This document shows positions 13,202-25,541 of a DNA stretch of 64,000 bases, one piece after another. The notes under the pieces were generated by a model. It saw nothing but the letters and a program-made list of their open reading frames with translations. It had not been told where the DNA came from and did no database searches. This stretch comes from Hevea brasiliensis (Eukaryota; Streptophyta; Magnoliopsida; Malpighiales; Euphorbiaceae), in the NCBI RefSeq assembly GCF_030052815.1, contig NC_079496.1:2170001-2234000 (forward strand). The letters are read 5' to 3'. Numbering within the stretch: the stretch's first letter is position 1; each line of letters opens with the position of its first letter. The position numbers were made by a program, and so were the translations under genes.

Positions 13202-13277
13202 TGAAATACACAAACACACGCACACATTTGCCTTGAGAAACCATTAAAGTATTAAACTAAGATATTTATCAATTTCC

Positions 13278-14758
13278 ATGGATGCTTATTCTATTTCCAT
13301 TACTGACCAAGATGTACTAAAAGAAGAGCCAGTAATTCTGGTTTCTCCTAGCAACCCAACACCACAAGAAACTATTTTCCTTTCCAACATTGACCAAGCA
13401 GTAGCTTTCTCAGTTGAAACGCTCTTCTTTTTTGATGTCTCTTCTACCAAGTACACTTCCTCAACAATGGATATCTCTGAAAGGGTGAAGAGAGCAGTAG
13501 CTGAAGTGCTTCTTGTTCCTTACTATTTCATGGCTGGCAGGCTTAATTTCAACAAGGACACTAGAAGGATGGAGCTTCTGTGCAACAATGCTGGAGCTTT
13601 GTTTGTTGCTGCAACTTCAAGGCTTGCTTTGAAGGATCTTGGAAATCTCTCTCTCCCTAATTCTACATTTCACCATTTCATCCACCGTCCTGGCCTATAC
13701 AAAAGCCTTGCAGAAAAAGCACTTCTCACCATTCAGGCACTATTATTGCTTATTCATTCTCTTAGTCTTCTCTGTATGCAAAGTTTTCTATATACCTACT
13801 AAGCTAAAAGCCAATCAATTTTTTTAAATACTTGTATGGGATTTTGCAGGTTACAAGATTTTCATGTGGGAGTTTCTCAATCGGGTTTATGACAAATCAT
13901 GGTATTGTTGATGGTAAATCAGCTGGTGATATGTTTGAGAATCTCGCGTCTATTTGCAGAGGTGAAGGTCTAAAAGCCAAAGTTGTCCACAATGATAGAA
14001 CTTATTTAAAAGCAAGAAATCCTCCTATAATTAAATACCCACACAAAGAATATGTAAATCTAAGCGAGATTTCATCTCCAGCCTCTTTCTTCACTGCACC
14101 AGACCAATTATCTCCTTCTCCATTGGTTTTCGCTAACAAATTTAAATACATCCACAAGCTCTTTTCTTTCAGTCCTGAAATGATCAAATCACTAAAAGGA
14201 AAAGCCCAGATCACTTGCACAAGCTTTGAAGCCATAGTAGCTCATGTATGGAGAGCAAGAAGTATGGCAGTTTTTGACAACTTAGAGGAGTATTCAACCG
14301 TTCTTTTTGCAGTGGACATAAGGTCGAAAATTTCACCAAATTTACCAGATGGGTTCGTTGGAAATGGAGTGATCACAGCATTTGCGACAGCAAAAGTGGG
14401 TGATTTGGTGAAGAAGCCACTGTCCTTCAGTGTAGGGAAGATGAAAGAAGGTAGAGAAAGAGTTACAGATGAGTATATCAGGTCAGTGATAGATTGGCTG
14501 GAGGTGCATAGAGGGATTCCTGCGACACGTAATGGGAATTTCTATGTGTCAGCTTGGTGGAAACTTCCATTTAACGAGCTTGATTTTGGGTTTGGAAAGG
14601 CTTCTCATGGAGGACCAGTGTTGGGTGGGAATGATGAATTTGTGCTGTTGCTTTCTGATGGAAAGAGCATGGAAAATGGAGGAGGAGGGATTAACGTTTG
14701 GATGGGTCTTGAACAAGAAAAGATGAAGAGATTCATGGTTCACATACTTGAGATATGA
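13278..14758 (+). CDS. BAHD-family acyltransferase (omega-hydroxypalmitate O-feruloyltransferase-like)
   Basis: BAHD enzymes move an acyl group from acyl-CoA to an alcohol or amine in the cytosol. There are two exons, 13278-13736 and 13850-14758, giving 455 residues, the usual family length. The catalytic HxxxD motif is HGIVD at residues 170-174 and the structural DFGWG motif is DFGFG at 398-402. The segment LKARNPPIIKYPHKE resembles the feruloyl/hydroxycinnamoyl-transferase clade involved in suberin and cutin, but substrate cannot be fixed by reading. The single intron (13737-13849, 113 bp) sits where BAHD genes usually have one. To keep frame it must start with GC (CAG|GCACTATT) and end at TTTTGCAG. 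If it is not spliced, the protein stops at residue 174, just before which it has lost the catalytic motif. The start is the first ATG after the TATA box. Confidence 0.9.
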
Positions 14759-17178
14759 TATCTTAAACACAAAAATATTACATTTCCATGATGATTTTGA
14801 TTTGTTCAAGTTGAACTATGTTTTCTATATAATTTGACCACATAATAATAGCATCAAAAGCAAGAAATAATTACTTATTTTGAATTTCTAATTTAAATAT
14901 TTTGACAATACAATCAAGTACTTCAAATTTTCAATCCAATTGGATTTCAATTATTCACCATCCATCTCTAGCTAAACCAACTCTAAATATATTATTTATC
15001 ACTGTTGCTGCTGAAGGTTGCTCTTTCTATATATGTAGTAGAGACACCACCAAACCTGGAGCAGCCATTAAGCTTGGAACAAGTGGCAAATCCAGAAAGG
15101 GCATATAGTACAAATTTGTATGATTTAATTTCAGTGGAATCATCTTTACTTTATTCAAACAATCAGCACAATATTAAATCTTAAAATTGATCGAAAGTCC
15201 AAACCCTAGTTAGTGGACCATTCTTTAGGTTCAAATTTTGACGGAGAAAGCTGGACAACGACATTCTTGAAAAAAGAAAGACGTTCATGTAGGATATTTT
15301 GTTTGAAAATTTCTAAACTAGCTCATCCACATAATTTACACTTCAATTCTAAATCCAATAAATATACATGTGCCCATTTGGACAAATATTTTATATTTTT
15401 TATAAATAAATAAGAATTATTATATATATTTTTTAATATTTACGGTTAAAAATATATTCAGATAAATATTTGTATATTAATCAACAAGTAATTAGATCAC
15501 TGACTTAAAGTTGATTTTCAAGTGAACTTTACCTATAAGTTCAAGGATTCGAATCATGAAATTGATCATTGGTGGAAATGTTTTATTTAAATATTATTCC
15601 CGGCCTAAGCATATATAGATGCCCCGTTTGTTTTACAGAAAAATATTTTTTAAAAAACATTTTAGTATTTTCTAATATTTGATAAATTTAAAAAATGGGT
15701 CAATAAAAAATATTTTTTTATTTAAAAAAATTTATGACATAAATACCTATTATGAATTTAACATTGCAATGAAATAATGAAAAATAATTTTATAAAAAAT
15801 AACTTTTATATATAAATTATTTTTCTTGAAAAAAACCAAAACTAATACTCAATTTTCTTTTTGAAAAATTGGAAATTTCTTTTTTTAGTCATGAAAAAAG
15901 ACATGTACATCTATTGCATGATAAGAAAAAAAAAACCATAAATACCTCAAATAAATGAATGAATGAACATCAGCTGTCTCATGCTTTGTTATCCTCTTAA
16001 CAAGCAAATTAAACCTTAAATACTACTATTAATGTTGATCAATTGCAAATAATGCAATAAATTGCTGTTGATCTCTAATTTTTAATTAATTAATCAACAA
16101 AAATCCAGGGCTGCAATTAAACATTGAGACAAGTGGCACAACATTAAAGGATAAGATGCCTCACTTCAACCTTACTTTGTTTGTTTTGTTGACTTAATCA
16201 TATTATTTCATTCAAAATTAAAATTTTAATTTTCTCCAAACCCTAGTGGTCCAATACCTTAATTACTCAACTGAAATCAGATCTGAAAATGAAAGCTGGT
16301 ATGTTATACAGGAATCTTGGTGAAATACAAGTGGATACCATAGTATATTCTAAAGATTCTCCATTTAATGAGTTTCAAGCTTCTAGGATAATTAAAAATT
16401 CAGTCTCTTACTTGCAGCTTAATTAGTACAATATTAAAATTAATTATCTTCCATCCTATATGTAAGAGGCAGAAGAAAACAAGCATGCGCACTGTACCCA
16501 CTAACAATATACATTTCTTTGATGGAACATTAATCTTGATTTGTTTTAAGGGAAGTAATGAAAAAATATTTTATTTTTTTTTATTTAAATATAATTAAAG
16601 AAAGGAAAAAAAGAAGTAAAAATAATAAAAATTGAAAAGATTTATTATTAAATAATAATAATAAATATATATTCATCGATCATGAAAACATTACAATAGG
16701 GCCACAATAAGTAAGAAATAACTGAAAAATAGGTCTAGATTCTTTCACTAAAAGGGCTCTTGATTAAACTATAGGGTCACATCCAATGATATAGGCCTAG
16801 CTTAATAGAAAAACCAGCAAGCTGGAGAGTCCAAAATCATAACCCGGTTCGATTTGTAGGCGCAGATCATCATCTTTTTCAAGGGCACCGAAGGGAATCC
16901 TAGCTGTCATCTGCTGCTCTAAACTGAAGGTGCCATTATCGACGCTAGGAACAGGGAAGCTAGAATTGGGAGACTCATCACCAATTGATTTCTAATAGAT
17001 CCAAACTCAGATGAGGCAATAATGAGACCCCCCACCCCCCCTCCTTAGCATCAATAGAGCAAGGTTCTAGCAACCTAATTAGGGACCAGCCTTAGCTTCT
17101 CACAAGGGTGGCATGGCAAAGCCTTCTGGCATGCAATGGCCATTAAGAACTTCAGCTGACATCGATAATGTTCCTAGG
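14759..17178. other. Intergenic; a weak minus-strand coding-like fragment near 16.8-17.0 kb
   Basis: This stretch is mostly AT-rich. The phrase GCCCCGTTTGTTTTACAG at 15620 looks like one end of a MITE, but no matching end was found. On the minus strand, about 16995-16805 gives an open stretch of some 60 codons ending in a hydrophobic GLSSLLVFLLS tail and a TAG. That looks like the end of a secreted or GPI-anchored protein exon, but I cannot name it. The run C6/AC5 at 17030-17041 is a small homopolymer tract. Confidence 0.35.
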
Positions 17179-17494
17179 CAATGACTGAGCCAGAATTTTA
17201 GTTTAGGAGGATTCAATTAAAATACATGATTTGTTAATAAATTACTTATTTAGGTGTTAATTGAAGATATTAATTAATTAATGATAATGACTGTTTTATA
17301 ACTATAAAATAAAATTTATATAAAATTACTATTAAATTCACTTAAAACTTTTAAAACTCTCAATGTTTCATATTTATCAAAATTTAATTGAAGAATAAAT
17401 TTTTTTTTCTTTTTTAAATTACCATTAAATCCTTGAAAATTTTTAAAATTTTAGGGGCCCAATGTCCCCTTGACCCAACCCTGCTCCGTCCCTG
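17179..17494. mobile_element. hAT-type MITE, 316 bp, with 8-bp target-site duplication
   Basis: The perfect 8-bp direct repeat TTCCTAGG flanks the element (17171-17178 and 17495-17502), the size made by hAT transposases. The termini are imperfect inverted repeats: CAATGACTGAGCCAGAATTT on the left, and GCTCCGTCCCTG on the right, which reads CAGGGACGGAGC on the other strand. There is no coding capacity. It interrupts the non-genic stretch that contains the coding-like fragments at 16.8-17.7 kb. Confidence 0.8.
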
Positions 17495-17502
17495 TTCCTA
17501 GG

Positions 17503-18782
17503 ACCATACCTAGCAAATCAGACTCCTAGAGTATAGTATATAAAAAAGAAAAATACACAACAATAGCGGCTTCTACATCATTGTAGGTTGCATAAGATCC
17601 ACCGCCGAAGACCATCTGCATGCAGTAATCATCGCATTAGTCTTTAAACGAGCTCTCTTCTGTGAGAATCGCTACTAGCATCCTAACTCAAAAATAGATT
17701 TACTATTTAAAATCCCACCTAGAAGTGGGGGATGAGGGGAGGAAACCAACCTTCAGGCAAGGACGATTGTTGTCCCTCGCCTAGATGGGGAAAAGGACAG
17801 TTGCACACCGGCAAAGAAAGGAGCGAGTCTCCTAGTAAAAGAAAGAAACAAAAAATGAAATTGGGTGTATTAATTGAATGATAAAATTCATATTCAATTC
17901 GATTTTTAGAATTAACCCATTTGAGAATGATCATCTCTACACCTATAATTGTTTGATCTCTTTAACTTGAAATTAAATTCATGTACATTGATCTCATGCC
18001 TCTTTTATGGGAGATTAATAAGTTGTTTTGTGCTTAAAAAATAGCCAAGTTCTTACAAAATTCAGTAGAAATATTTGATCATAAATATGTAGAATTGAAA
18101 TTACTCTATTTTCTATGGTATTTTACATTAATAGAACTTTGTAAACAACACTTTGAGCGCATTGACATGCAGTTAGCTAGCAATATAATAATACCTTGCT
18201 GTCGTATAGGATGATGTGATCTTGAGCAAAACCTACGCCATGTATTAATATATTATAAAAAAATTAATTTTCTTTCATATGGTCGGGTTTGGTTGAATCC
18301 ACGCCAGGACATGATGCATTTAAACAAGTCTTAACTTTAAACTTATGTCATTATTCTAAACATGATTAGCCAAAGCTTATTGGTGAACATTAAAGAGTAA
18401 AACAGTAAAATGGTGGAAAGGAAAGGCTCCTTGTATGCCTCACATCATGAAGCTTTTTAGAGACTAACTATAAAAATAATTAAATTTCTCCAAGAAAACT
18501 AATTAAATCCCTCTCAGCATCCACTGTTTGTATTTGCATATGCAGATGAATCTTGATTTTCTTGAAAGTATGACTAGACATGGTTGTCAATGGAAGTGGA
18601 CTTGGTCCACAAATGGATTATGATCATGAACTCCATTCTATAGATTGAGCTGAAGGCATGACCCCACCATTGATGCCAATCTGGTCGGCTCATCACATGT
18701 TTTATTGAATAACACGACACAAGTCACATGTACACAAGTAGCATGTACTATAATACGTATACATATACGTGTGTAAATAAAA
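17503..18782. other. Intergenic region upstream of the NF-YB gene
   Basis: No convincing gene. A minus-strand stretch near 17650-17550 (containing a GGGSYATYNDVEAAI-like reading) could be another exon scrap of the unrecognised sequence near 16.9 kb, lying on the other side of the hAT MITE. The rest is AT-rich flank. Confidence 0.35.
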
Positions 18783-18812
18783 ATGGAGTTTGACCTCGAG
18801 CAACAAGTTTAG
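18783..18812 (+). promoter_or_regulatory. Possible uORF before the NF-YB start
   Basis: ATG GAG TTT GAC CTC GAG CAA CAA GTT TAG encodes nine codons and ends 38 bases before the NF-YB ATG. It can only matter if transcription starts upstream of 18783, which is unknown. Confidence 0.35.
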
Positions 18813-18850
18813 GTTGAAAAAGCAGGACTAAGTTCTTTGCATATCAAGAA

Positions 18851-19357
18851 ATGGTCGATAACATTGGTGCTAGTGCTTCGAGTGAATATGGTAGCATCAA
18901 GGAGCAAGACAAGTTGCTGCCGATAGCCAACGTTGGTCGGATCATGAAGCAAATTTTACCTCCTAATGCAAAAATCTCCAAGGAAGCTAAAGAAACGATG
19001 CAAGAATGTGTTTCGGAGTTCATTAGCTTTGTCACTGGTGAAGCGTCGGAAAAGTGTCGAAAGGAAAGGCGAAAGACCGTGAATGGAGATGATGTTTGCT
19101 GGGCTATGGGAGCTCTAGGTTTTGATGACTATGCAGGGCCTCTAAGAAGGTATCTGCAAAGATATAGGGAGTTAGAAGGAGATAGAGCTAATCAAGAAAA
19201 GGCAAGCAATAGCAATACCGAGGAAAGAGAGGAATCATCATCCTCGTATAGAAATAACCAAAGGAATCAGGAAGTAGGAGTAGTACCAGCAACAGCTCCA
19301 GCTCCATTGAAGTATGATGAGAAGAGGAATAGCTCCAGTTCAAGGCCAATTGATTGA
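18851..19357 (+). CDS. NF-YB: Nuclear factor Y subunit B, NF-YB5-like
   Basis: This is an intronless gene of 168 residues. The histone-fold CBF/NF-YB domain spans about residues 17-115 and is nearly complete, starting [16 protein letters not shown]. The core motif [20 protein letters not shown] and the segment [19 protein letters not shown] follow. NF-YB pairs with NF-YC through the histone fold and, with NF-YA, binds CCAAT boxes in the nucleus. The short N-terminus, the Cys in the DDVCWAM segment and the [11 protein letters not shown] start place it nearer Arabidopsis NF-YB4/5 than the LEC1 group. The tail (120-168) is Ser/Asn/Glu-rich and probably disordered. The ATG at 18851 is the first in frame after a purine-rich AAGAA context. 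Downstream, a T-rich tract begins about 45 bases after the stop. Confidence 0.95.
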   Translation: MVDNIGASASSEYGSIKEQDKLLPIANVGRIMKQILPPNAKISKEAKETMQECVSEFISFVTGEASEKCRKERRKTVNGDDVCWAMGALGFDDYAGPLRRYLQRYRELEGDRANQEKASNSNTEEREESSSSYRNNQRNQEVGVVPATAPAPLKYDEKRNSSSSRPID

Positions 19358-22004
19358 GGTTAATTGGAAGGGAATAGGGTAGATTTATGGGTTTATTTTA
19401 CTCTTTTTTTTTTTTTTTTCCATTTGGGTGTTTTTATTGTATGATGAGATTTTTGAATCTCAGCTCAATTAATCAATATCCCTGACCTATGCAATTTGAT
19501 AAGCTGGTTCAAGAGGATATGCAATCACCGATGAATCAATCTTAGCTTTTATGTGGAAATAAAGTGTACATGGGATTTGATTCAAAATTGATTTCACAAG
19601 AGAGTAGCAGCAGCATCTGTAATTTGCTAAAATCCTTGCACTGCTTAATCTCGATGATGATGTTATGACGGGGTAATTTCATTCTGTCAGCGCAGGCTGC
19701 AACATCAGGGAAATAAACAAGGTCAGTTAATCACCAATTAACATCCTTAATTTTTCTCTTCTTTTTGTTTTTCTGAGAGATATATATAGATGTTAATCTT
19801 CAAACTTTCCTGCATTTCGTTCTTGATCTTGGGCTCATATTTTCAATAGGAAGAACAGGGAGAGCACTGTAGTTCACTCACTTTGATTTCATCTGTAACC
19901 CTTTTTTGGGGATAATCTCTTCAAGCATTACCAATATCCAAACATAACAGGACGAAGTCATTGCTAGGGTTTTATTTTAAATATAAGTCCTTAACCATTC
20001 AGCTCCATACATGTACAAGTATATGTTAACCTAAGTATTTACTGTACTTGTCTAGGGTTAGGGTTCCTTTAACCAAGGATTTGGGGATGTGGGGGACCAG
20101 TATTAATTTAATTTAGCAACTGGATGTAGTTTTTGTTTTCAAAATTATAAATGTAATCTTTCTTCTTCTTTTTTTTAAATCTTAAGTACATTGACATTTA
20201 CTGTATATCTAATTAAATGAATTTTTTTAAAAAAATTTATTTATTTGAGATTTAAATTTAAAATCTTATAATTTTAAATTAATATCATTGAGTTAAAATT
20301 TATTGATAATGAGTCATTTTCTTTAACATCTAGACCTCTAATTTTATAAGTTGAGTTTTAAGGGGAAAAGAGAAAAGAGAGATGGATTTTTTAAGTTTGT
20401 ATCTATAGTAAAGTCTGAAGCTTTTTAGATTAGGGTTTCAAAAGGTAAATACAATTCAATTGGGGAATTCAAAAATTAGCTATTTTTTTCACACTCTTTA
20501 TCAAAGTCTAGCATTGGGTTCAAACATGCATGGGAAGACGGAAGCATCAAAAACAAAGATATGGGAGACAAAAGATTTAATTAGCTAGCCTTGAAAACAT
20601 CAGCCAATCATCCTTCATTGCCGCACACCATAACTGTCTTCCATGGAAGAATTAAGAATATCTGTTTTGTTATACATGCAATGCCCCAATGTGCAATGTC
20701 CAGCTCTTTTGTCCACACACACATGTGTGTGTGTGTATATACACCCTTTGATCATAATAGATTATAACAATTCACTAGCTAATTAAGGTTTTCAGGAGAT
20801 AAATAAGCTGTTGCTTGTGAGAAAAAATAAATCAATTGCATGCATCCTTTTTTTTTTCTTCTTCTTCTAAGACAATAATTACAATAATAATAGCTCTCTC
20901 TCTCACACTGTATTAAATGATATGAGTAAGTTTTGTATTGTGATTCACGAAAACATGTAAACTATAAAATAATAAAGCAAACAAATCATAATAATAAAAT
21001 TTACGTGATTCATCCTCTCTATAAAGGGTTACATGGACGTGTTATCTTTTATTATTAAAAATAAATCATCAATTACAAGCTCACAGCTAACTAACCATTA
21101 TCTCAATTATACTTACGAGAATACTCACTAAAGAACTGCTCATAATAAATCTCTTCAATGAGCAAGAGCTCTCTTTGTAATGGGCAAGAGCTAAATAACA
21201 TTTTCACAGTACTCTAATATAATTAAATTAAGAATCTCATCTAAGAAATAACACTATAATAAGAGTTCTATTCTATATAAAAAATATTTCTCCATCTAAT
21301 CGATGAATATTTCTTCTACTCAAATTATAAAAATGTATATTTCCAAATCTCACTAAGATTATGAGTTACAAATCTAACATTTTGAATATATGAAATTTTG
21401 CAAATGGATTTTAAAAATCAAGTTCAATCTAATTAAATGCTTTATGTGATTATTATTAAAATATATTTTCAAGACTAAAATAATCAGCTTGAAAAGGAAT
21501 ACGTTGAAAAAAATAATAATAATCATCAAGTAAGAAACTCTTATTTTCTGTTTTCTTTTATCAATGGCTATGTTACGTAGAAGAAAAAAAAAAGAAAAAT
21601 CTATTTCGAATGGAAGTGTTGATTTATAATATTAATTAATGCCTCTTACAAAAAGGTGGAAATTAACTAAAGTTTGTCAATAAATGTTTGATCATGCATC
21701 TCTTATTTGAATAAAATTCATTTAAGAGTGACATTTTTCCCTTTATTTTTTATCTATTCATGAGAGAAAAGGCTTAATCTGTATTTTTCACCTTCAAGTG
21801 TACCAATTAACTAAGCCAATTTCAATTTGTGTCTAACTAATTAGACTTTTGTAATATTTCTTTGTGTGCATGTGGAAATTTGCTTCATAAGTTTAAAATT
21901 TAAATTTTTGTTCTCCTTAAGATTTGGGATTTCAATTTCAATGTCAGATAAAGTTGAAGTGTAAGGGTTTATGGAATGACAAAAATTTTGTTTAAAATGA
22001 TAGA
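19358..22004. other. Intergenic, no gene seen
   Basis: This is the 3' flank of NF-YB followed by AT-rich sequence. A CA/TG dinucleotide run lies at 20716-20740. No coding frame, RNA gene or complete repeat element is supportable here. Confidence 0.6.
20716..20740. repeat. Dinucleotide microsatellite with dyad symmetry, CA-run joined to TG-run
   Basis: CACACACACATGTGTGTGTG-type sequence: a CA run meets a TG run, so the tract is also self-complementary. Confidence 0.8.
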
Positions 22005-22460
22005 CAACCATACTTCTAGCCATATTATATGGTAGTGAGTGTTGGGCATTGAAGGAATATGTGTCTAAGATAAGAATTGCAGAGATGAGAATGTTAAGGT
22101 GAATGAGTGGCCATACTAGACTAGATAAAGTCCGTAATGAGAGTATTAGAGAAAAAGTAGGAGTGGTGCCAATTGAGGATAAGTTGAGAGAAGGGAGATT
22201 GAGGTGGTTTGGTCATGTGAAGCATAGACATACGGAGGCTCTAGTTAGACAAGTAGAGCATATTAGGTTAGATGATAGAAAAAAAAGAAGGGGCAGACCC
22301 AAACTAACTTGGAGGAGAGTAGTATAACATGACTTATAAACATTACACATTTCCGATAATTAAACCCAAAATCGTTTAGAGTGAAGAAAGAGAATTCATA
22401 TAGCCAACCCCAAATCTTTGAAATAAAGGCTTAATTGAGTTGAGTTGAGTTGAATTGAGT
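22005..22460 (+). mobile_element. RTE-type LINE, 5'-truncated 3' end with TTGAG tail
   Basis: The conceptual reading YGSECWALKEYVSKIRIAEM, then MSGHTRLDKVRNESIREKVG, then LRWFGHV and RRGRPKLTW is the conserved C-terminal end of plant RTE reverse transcriptases. The frame is broken by TGA at 22100-22102, where the family has Trp, and by TAA after RRVV. The 3' untranslated part ends in imperfect TTGAG repeats (about 22434-22460), the usual RTE tail. The 5' end is lost. The frame 22103-22327 is the longest surviving part. Confidence 0.85.
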
Positions 22461-23475
22461 ATCTGTGAATGCCAATTCTCTTTGCATGTCTTCCCCACAA
22501 CAATCTGCTTGCTTGAGTGTGCGTTTTGATGCAACTTAAGAAGAATTTAGCAAGAAGAATTATAGAAGAAGAGAAAGAAGCTTAGAGAATCGAAAAGATT
22601 TTAGAAGGAGAGCATTTACAGAAAGTTCAGTCCCTTATATATAGAGATAGCAATCAGCTCGCTTTGTTCTATCTGTCTATCCGTTTAACAGCTCTATAAC
22701 AATTTTAACAGCTTAACAATCACAAGAATCATCATTAGACACGTATCACCATTTTTTCATCCTCTTCGGTTTGGTATTTTGATTTGGAGTAATGAATTGG
22801 GAGAGCCTGTAGTCATTATCTTGTACTGTAAAAAGTTATAAAAGTTCAAATCCTAATGGTCAGCATCTCCTTTAATGAGTTTTGAAGCACTAAAAATATT
22901 TAATTGTGGTCCAATGATGACTATTTTGATTCTGATTTACTAGGTATTTTCTTGGATTCTCCTAGAAAAAATTTCCATGACCTTGTTTCAAGTGTTCTTT
23001 TGCATAAATGCTGATTTTCTTCGTTATTGCTTTAAGTATTCAATTCAAGTGGGGTGGAATTTTATTTTAGGAGGCCACACTCTAATCAACTCAGGCGGGT
23101 TTGGCTAATGTGTATGATTGCTATGGCCTGTCCTTGTATCATATATCTTTTTAGATTTTTTCGCTTAATAAATTTTGTTTTAAATAAATTTGATGATTGG
23201 GGTTTAGTTGAAAGTTGCATGTGAAGTTTTTGTAATATTTTATTAATAAAATAGTTTACTTATTAAAATAAAAACTCAGGTGGATTTGGTATTTGCTATT
23301 TTTTTTTATAACAAGAAATTTTATTAACTTTAAAGCCAAGAAAATTTAACAAGTTCGGTATTTGGTTTAATGAACCAATCTTTTCAGATAAATTATTAAA
23401 AATATCTATAGTAATATTCCATCACTAATACAAATGTGGAATTTATCTCATGACTTGTGTACAAACCCACATTTA
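22461..23475. other. Intergenic between the LINE and the copia element
   Basis: No supportable gene. Mixed AT-rich sequence with a purine-rich stretch (22540-22600) and a promoter-like TATATATAG at 22637, neither tied to a coding frame. Confidence 0.5.
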
Positions 23476-23480
23476 GTAAG

Positions 23481-23817
23481 TGTTGTGAAAAATCACACCC
23501 ACACAAAATTTAATGTGGTTCAGCGTAAACCTACTCCACCAAGTAAATCTACTATTAAGGAAAAATAATTACAACCACTAATTATTTTTTCTCACCCTCA
23601 AAATTACTCAAACAAAACTTATAGAATTTAACACACCTCTCCACTTTGTGAGCTCTCTGTAATACATTCCATATAATGGCCAACTAACTATTCATATATA
23701 TATGCCACTAAAACTTAGTCCTTTTAGAATTTTAATTATTAAACTAATAATTTAAATTCTACTAAACTTCCTAAACTAATTATACTTCCTAATTCTAATT
23801 GGATTTGGACTCTAACA
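23481..23817 (-). repeat. copia 3' LTR
   Basis: About 337 bp. On the plus strand it runs from TGTTGTGAAAAATC to GGACTCTAACA. It is followed on the plus strand by ATCTCCATCTCCAAG, which on the element strand is the purine-rich GGAGATGGAGA primer for plus-strand synthesis. Confidence 0.85.
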
Positions 23818-24530
23818 ATCTCCATCTCCAAGTCAAATGGAATTAGTCTTCACAATTTCTACAAAAGTCAATTTTCTCTTGGGTACTTCTTTACACTCTT
23901 GATTGTTGATGTTGCCTCTTGCTTCCACTTGCATTCTTCCAATCAATGTGCTTCCTTCCAATTTGTAAAGATTATATATACTAATCTTCTCACCCTTCAT
24001 GATCACAAGAGCCGATCACAAGAGCACCTCAGCTAACTCTCATGACTTCACCATGAATCAAACACCCATAACCCAAAGAATCCAATTTACCAAAGAAAAT
24101 TAAGTTCCTTTCAAATTTAGGAATATATCTCACTTTATCGAACACTTTTACTTGATCATCATGCAGCTTGATCTTCACTCTTCTAATACCTTCAACTTTC
24201 ATCTTGTTCCCATTGGCTAGCTTCTCTTTTTCTCATTTCTTTTCTTCAATCATATCAAACCACTCATTCTTTGAGCAAATATATAATGGGCAAGTAGAAT
24301 CCATTAATCACTCATCTTGTAATAGATCTTTTGCCTTTTCCTTATCATCATCAACATTCAAACATTCACCATCAATACCATCATCCATTGCAATTGCAGC
24401 AGTTCCTTTTTTTCTTTTTTGCGACTTATTTTGAATTATTTAAACTTTACAAGATCTTCCTCCATCTTCATACAATAGTATTGAATGTAGCCGTTCTCAT
24501 GACAATAGTAGCATTCTCTATCTTCATGGT

Positions 24531-25172
24531 TTACTCGTGGTCTTGAACTCGATCTACAATTCCTTCTCCAATTATTTCCATGTGAATTGAGATTAAAACT
24601 AGCAACAAAAGCTCCACCTTCATTGCTACTACCTGTCTTCTTGAACTTCTCAAAGTCTCCTTCCCAACTGTTAGAGCTATCACCAAGCTTTTATAAGAGT
24701 GTGGGAGAGAGGTTAAAAGTAAGAGAGCTTTATCTTCTTCTTTAACCTTCACATCAATACCAGCCAATTGGGTAATTAATTTATTAAAAATATTAAGTTG
24801 ATCCCTCACATCAGTACCTTCATTTATTCTGAGTTGGTACACCTCATTCTTCAAGTATAAATGATTTGTGAGTGATTTTGATATGTGCAGGCTCTCCAAT
24901 TTTTTTCACAAAACAACAGGCAAGGTCTCCTTCAAGATATTATACTTCACATATGGAGCTAACGTCCATCTAATCGTACTCACAGCCCTTTGTTGAAGCT
25001 TTTCCCAATCATCATCTTTCATGGTCGTTGGTTTCTTTTCGTTCAATGCTTTAATTAATCCTTGTTGCATAAGGATATCCTTCACGATGCTTTACCATAA
25101 ACTAAAATTATTTTTCCCATCGAACGGCTCCACTTCAAATTTTGTGCTCGCTATCTTTGACATCTTTGACAT
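24531..25172 (-). pseudogene. copia gag polyprotein, broken
   Basis: The frame begins at the ATG at 25172 just inside the primer-binding site and reads as a UBN2-type copia gag (KFEVEPFDGKNNFSLW, then QQGLIKAL, then DKALLLLTSLPHSYKSL). Stops follow FSLW and PVVL. From about 24660 the frame no longer resembles gag and no zinc knuckle is visible. Its role in a live element would be capsid formation; this copy is dead. Confidence 0.8.
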
Positions 25173-25178
25173 CTCGAA

Positions 25179-25194
25179 CCAAGCTCTAATACCA
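25179..25194 (-). other. Primer-binding site of the copia element
   Basis: On the minus strand TGGTATTAGAGCTTGG begins two bases inside the LTR. It matches the 3' end of initiator Met tRNA, the primer used by most plant copia elements (TGGTATCAGAGC, one change here). Confidence 0.85.
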
Positions 25195-25196
25195 CT

Positions 25197-25541
25197 TATT
25201 GTGAAAAATCACACCCACACAAAAAAAATAACAAAAAATTTAATGTGGTTCAGTGTAAGCAAACTCCACCAAACAAATCTACTATTAAGAAAAAATAATT
25301 ACAACCACTAATTATTTTTTCTCACCCTCAAAATCACTTAAACAAAACTCACCGAATTCAACACACATCTCTACTTTGTGGGCTCTTTACAATACATTCT
25401 ATATAATGGCCAACTAACTATTCATATATATAGGCCGCTAGAACCTAGTACTTTTAGAACTCTAATTATTAAACTTCATAATTTAAATTCTACTAAGCTT
25501 CCTAAACTAATTATACTTTTTATTGGACTTGGACTCTAATA
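25197..25541 (-). repeat. copia 5' LTR
   Basis: About 345 bp, matching 23481-23817 along its length (shared AATCACACCCACACAAAA, CCACTAATTATTTTTTCTC, ATAATGGCCAACTAACTATT). Its outer end reads TAATA instead of the TAACA of the other copy, so the terminal CA has mutated. Confidence 0.85.

Larger units (their letters stand above)
23481..25541 (-). mobile_element. Ty1/copia LTR retrotransposon, pol-less (2.06 kb), complete ends
   Basis: This is a structurally bounded element on the minus strand: LTR 25541-25197, primer-binding site, partial gag, purine tract, LTR 23817-23481. The 5-bp duplication GTAAG flanks it (23476-23480 and 25542-25546). Protease, integrase, reverse transcriptase and RNase H are missing, so it is non-autonomous by internal deletion. 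Left and right LTRs differ at many positions, including a small A-rich insertion after 25220, so it is not recent. Confidence 0.88.

Noticed and set aside
15620..15860. Possible hAT MITE starting GCCCCGTTTGTTTTACAG
   Set aside because: No inverted right end and no flanking duplication could be found.
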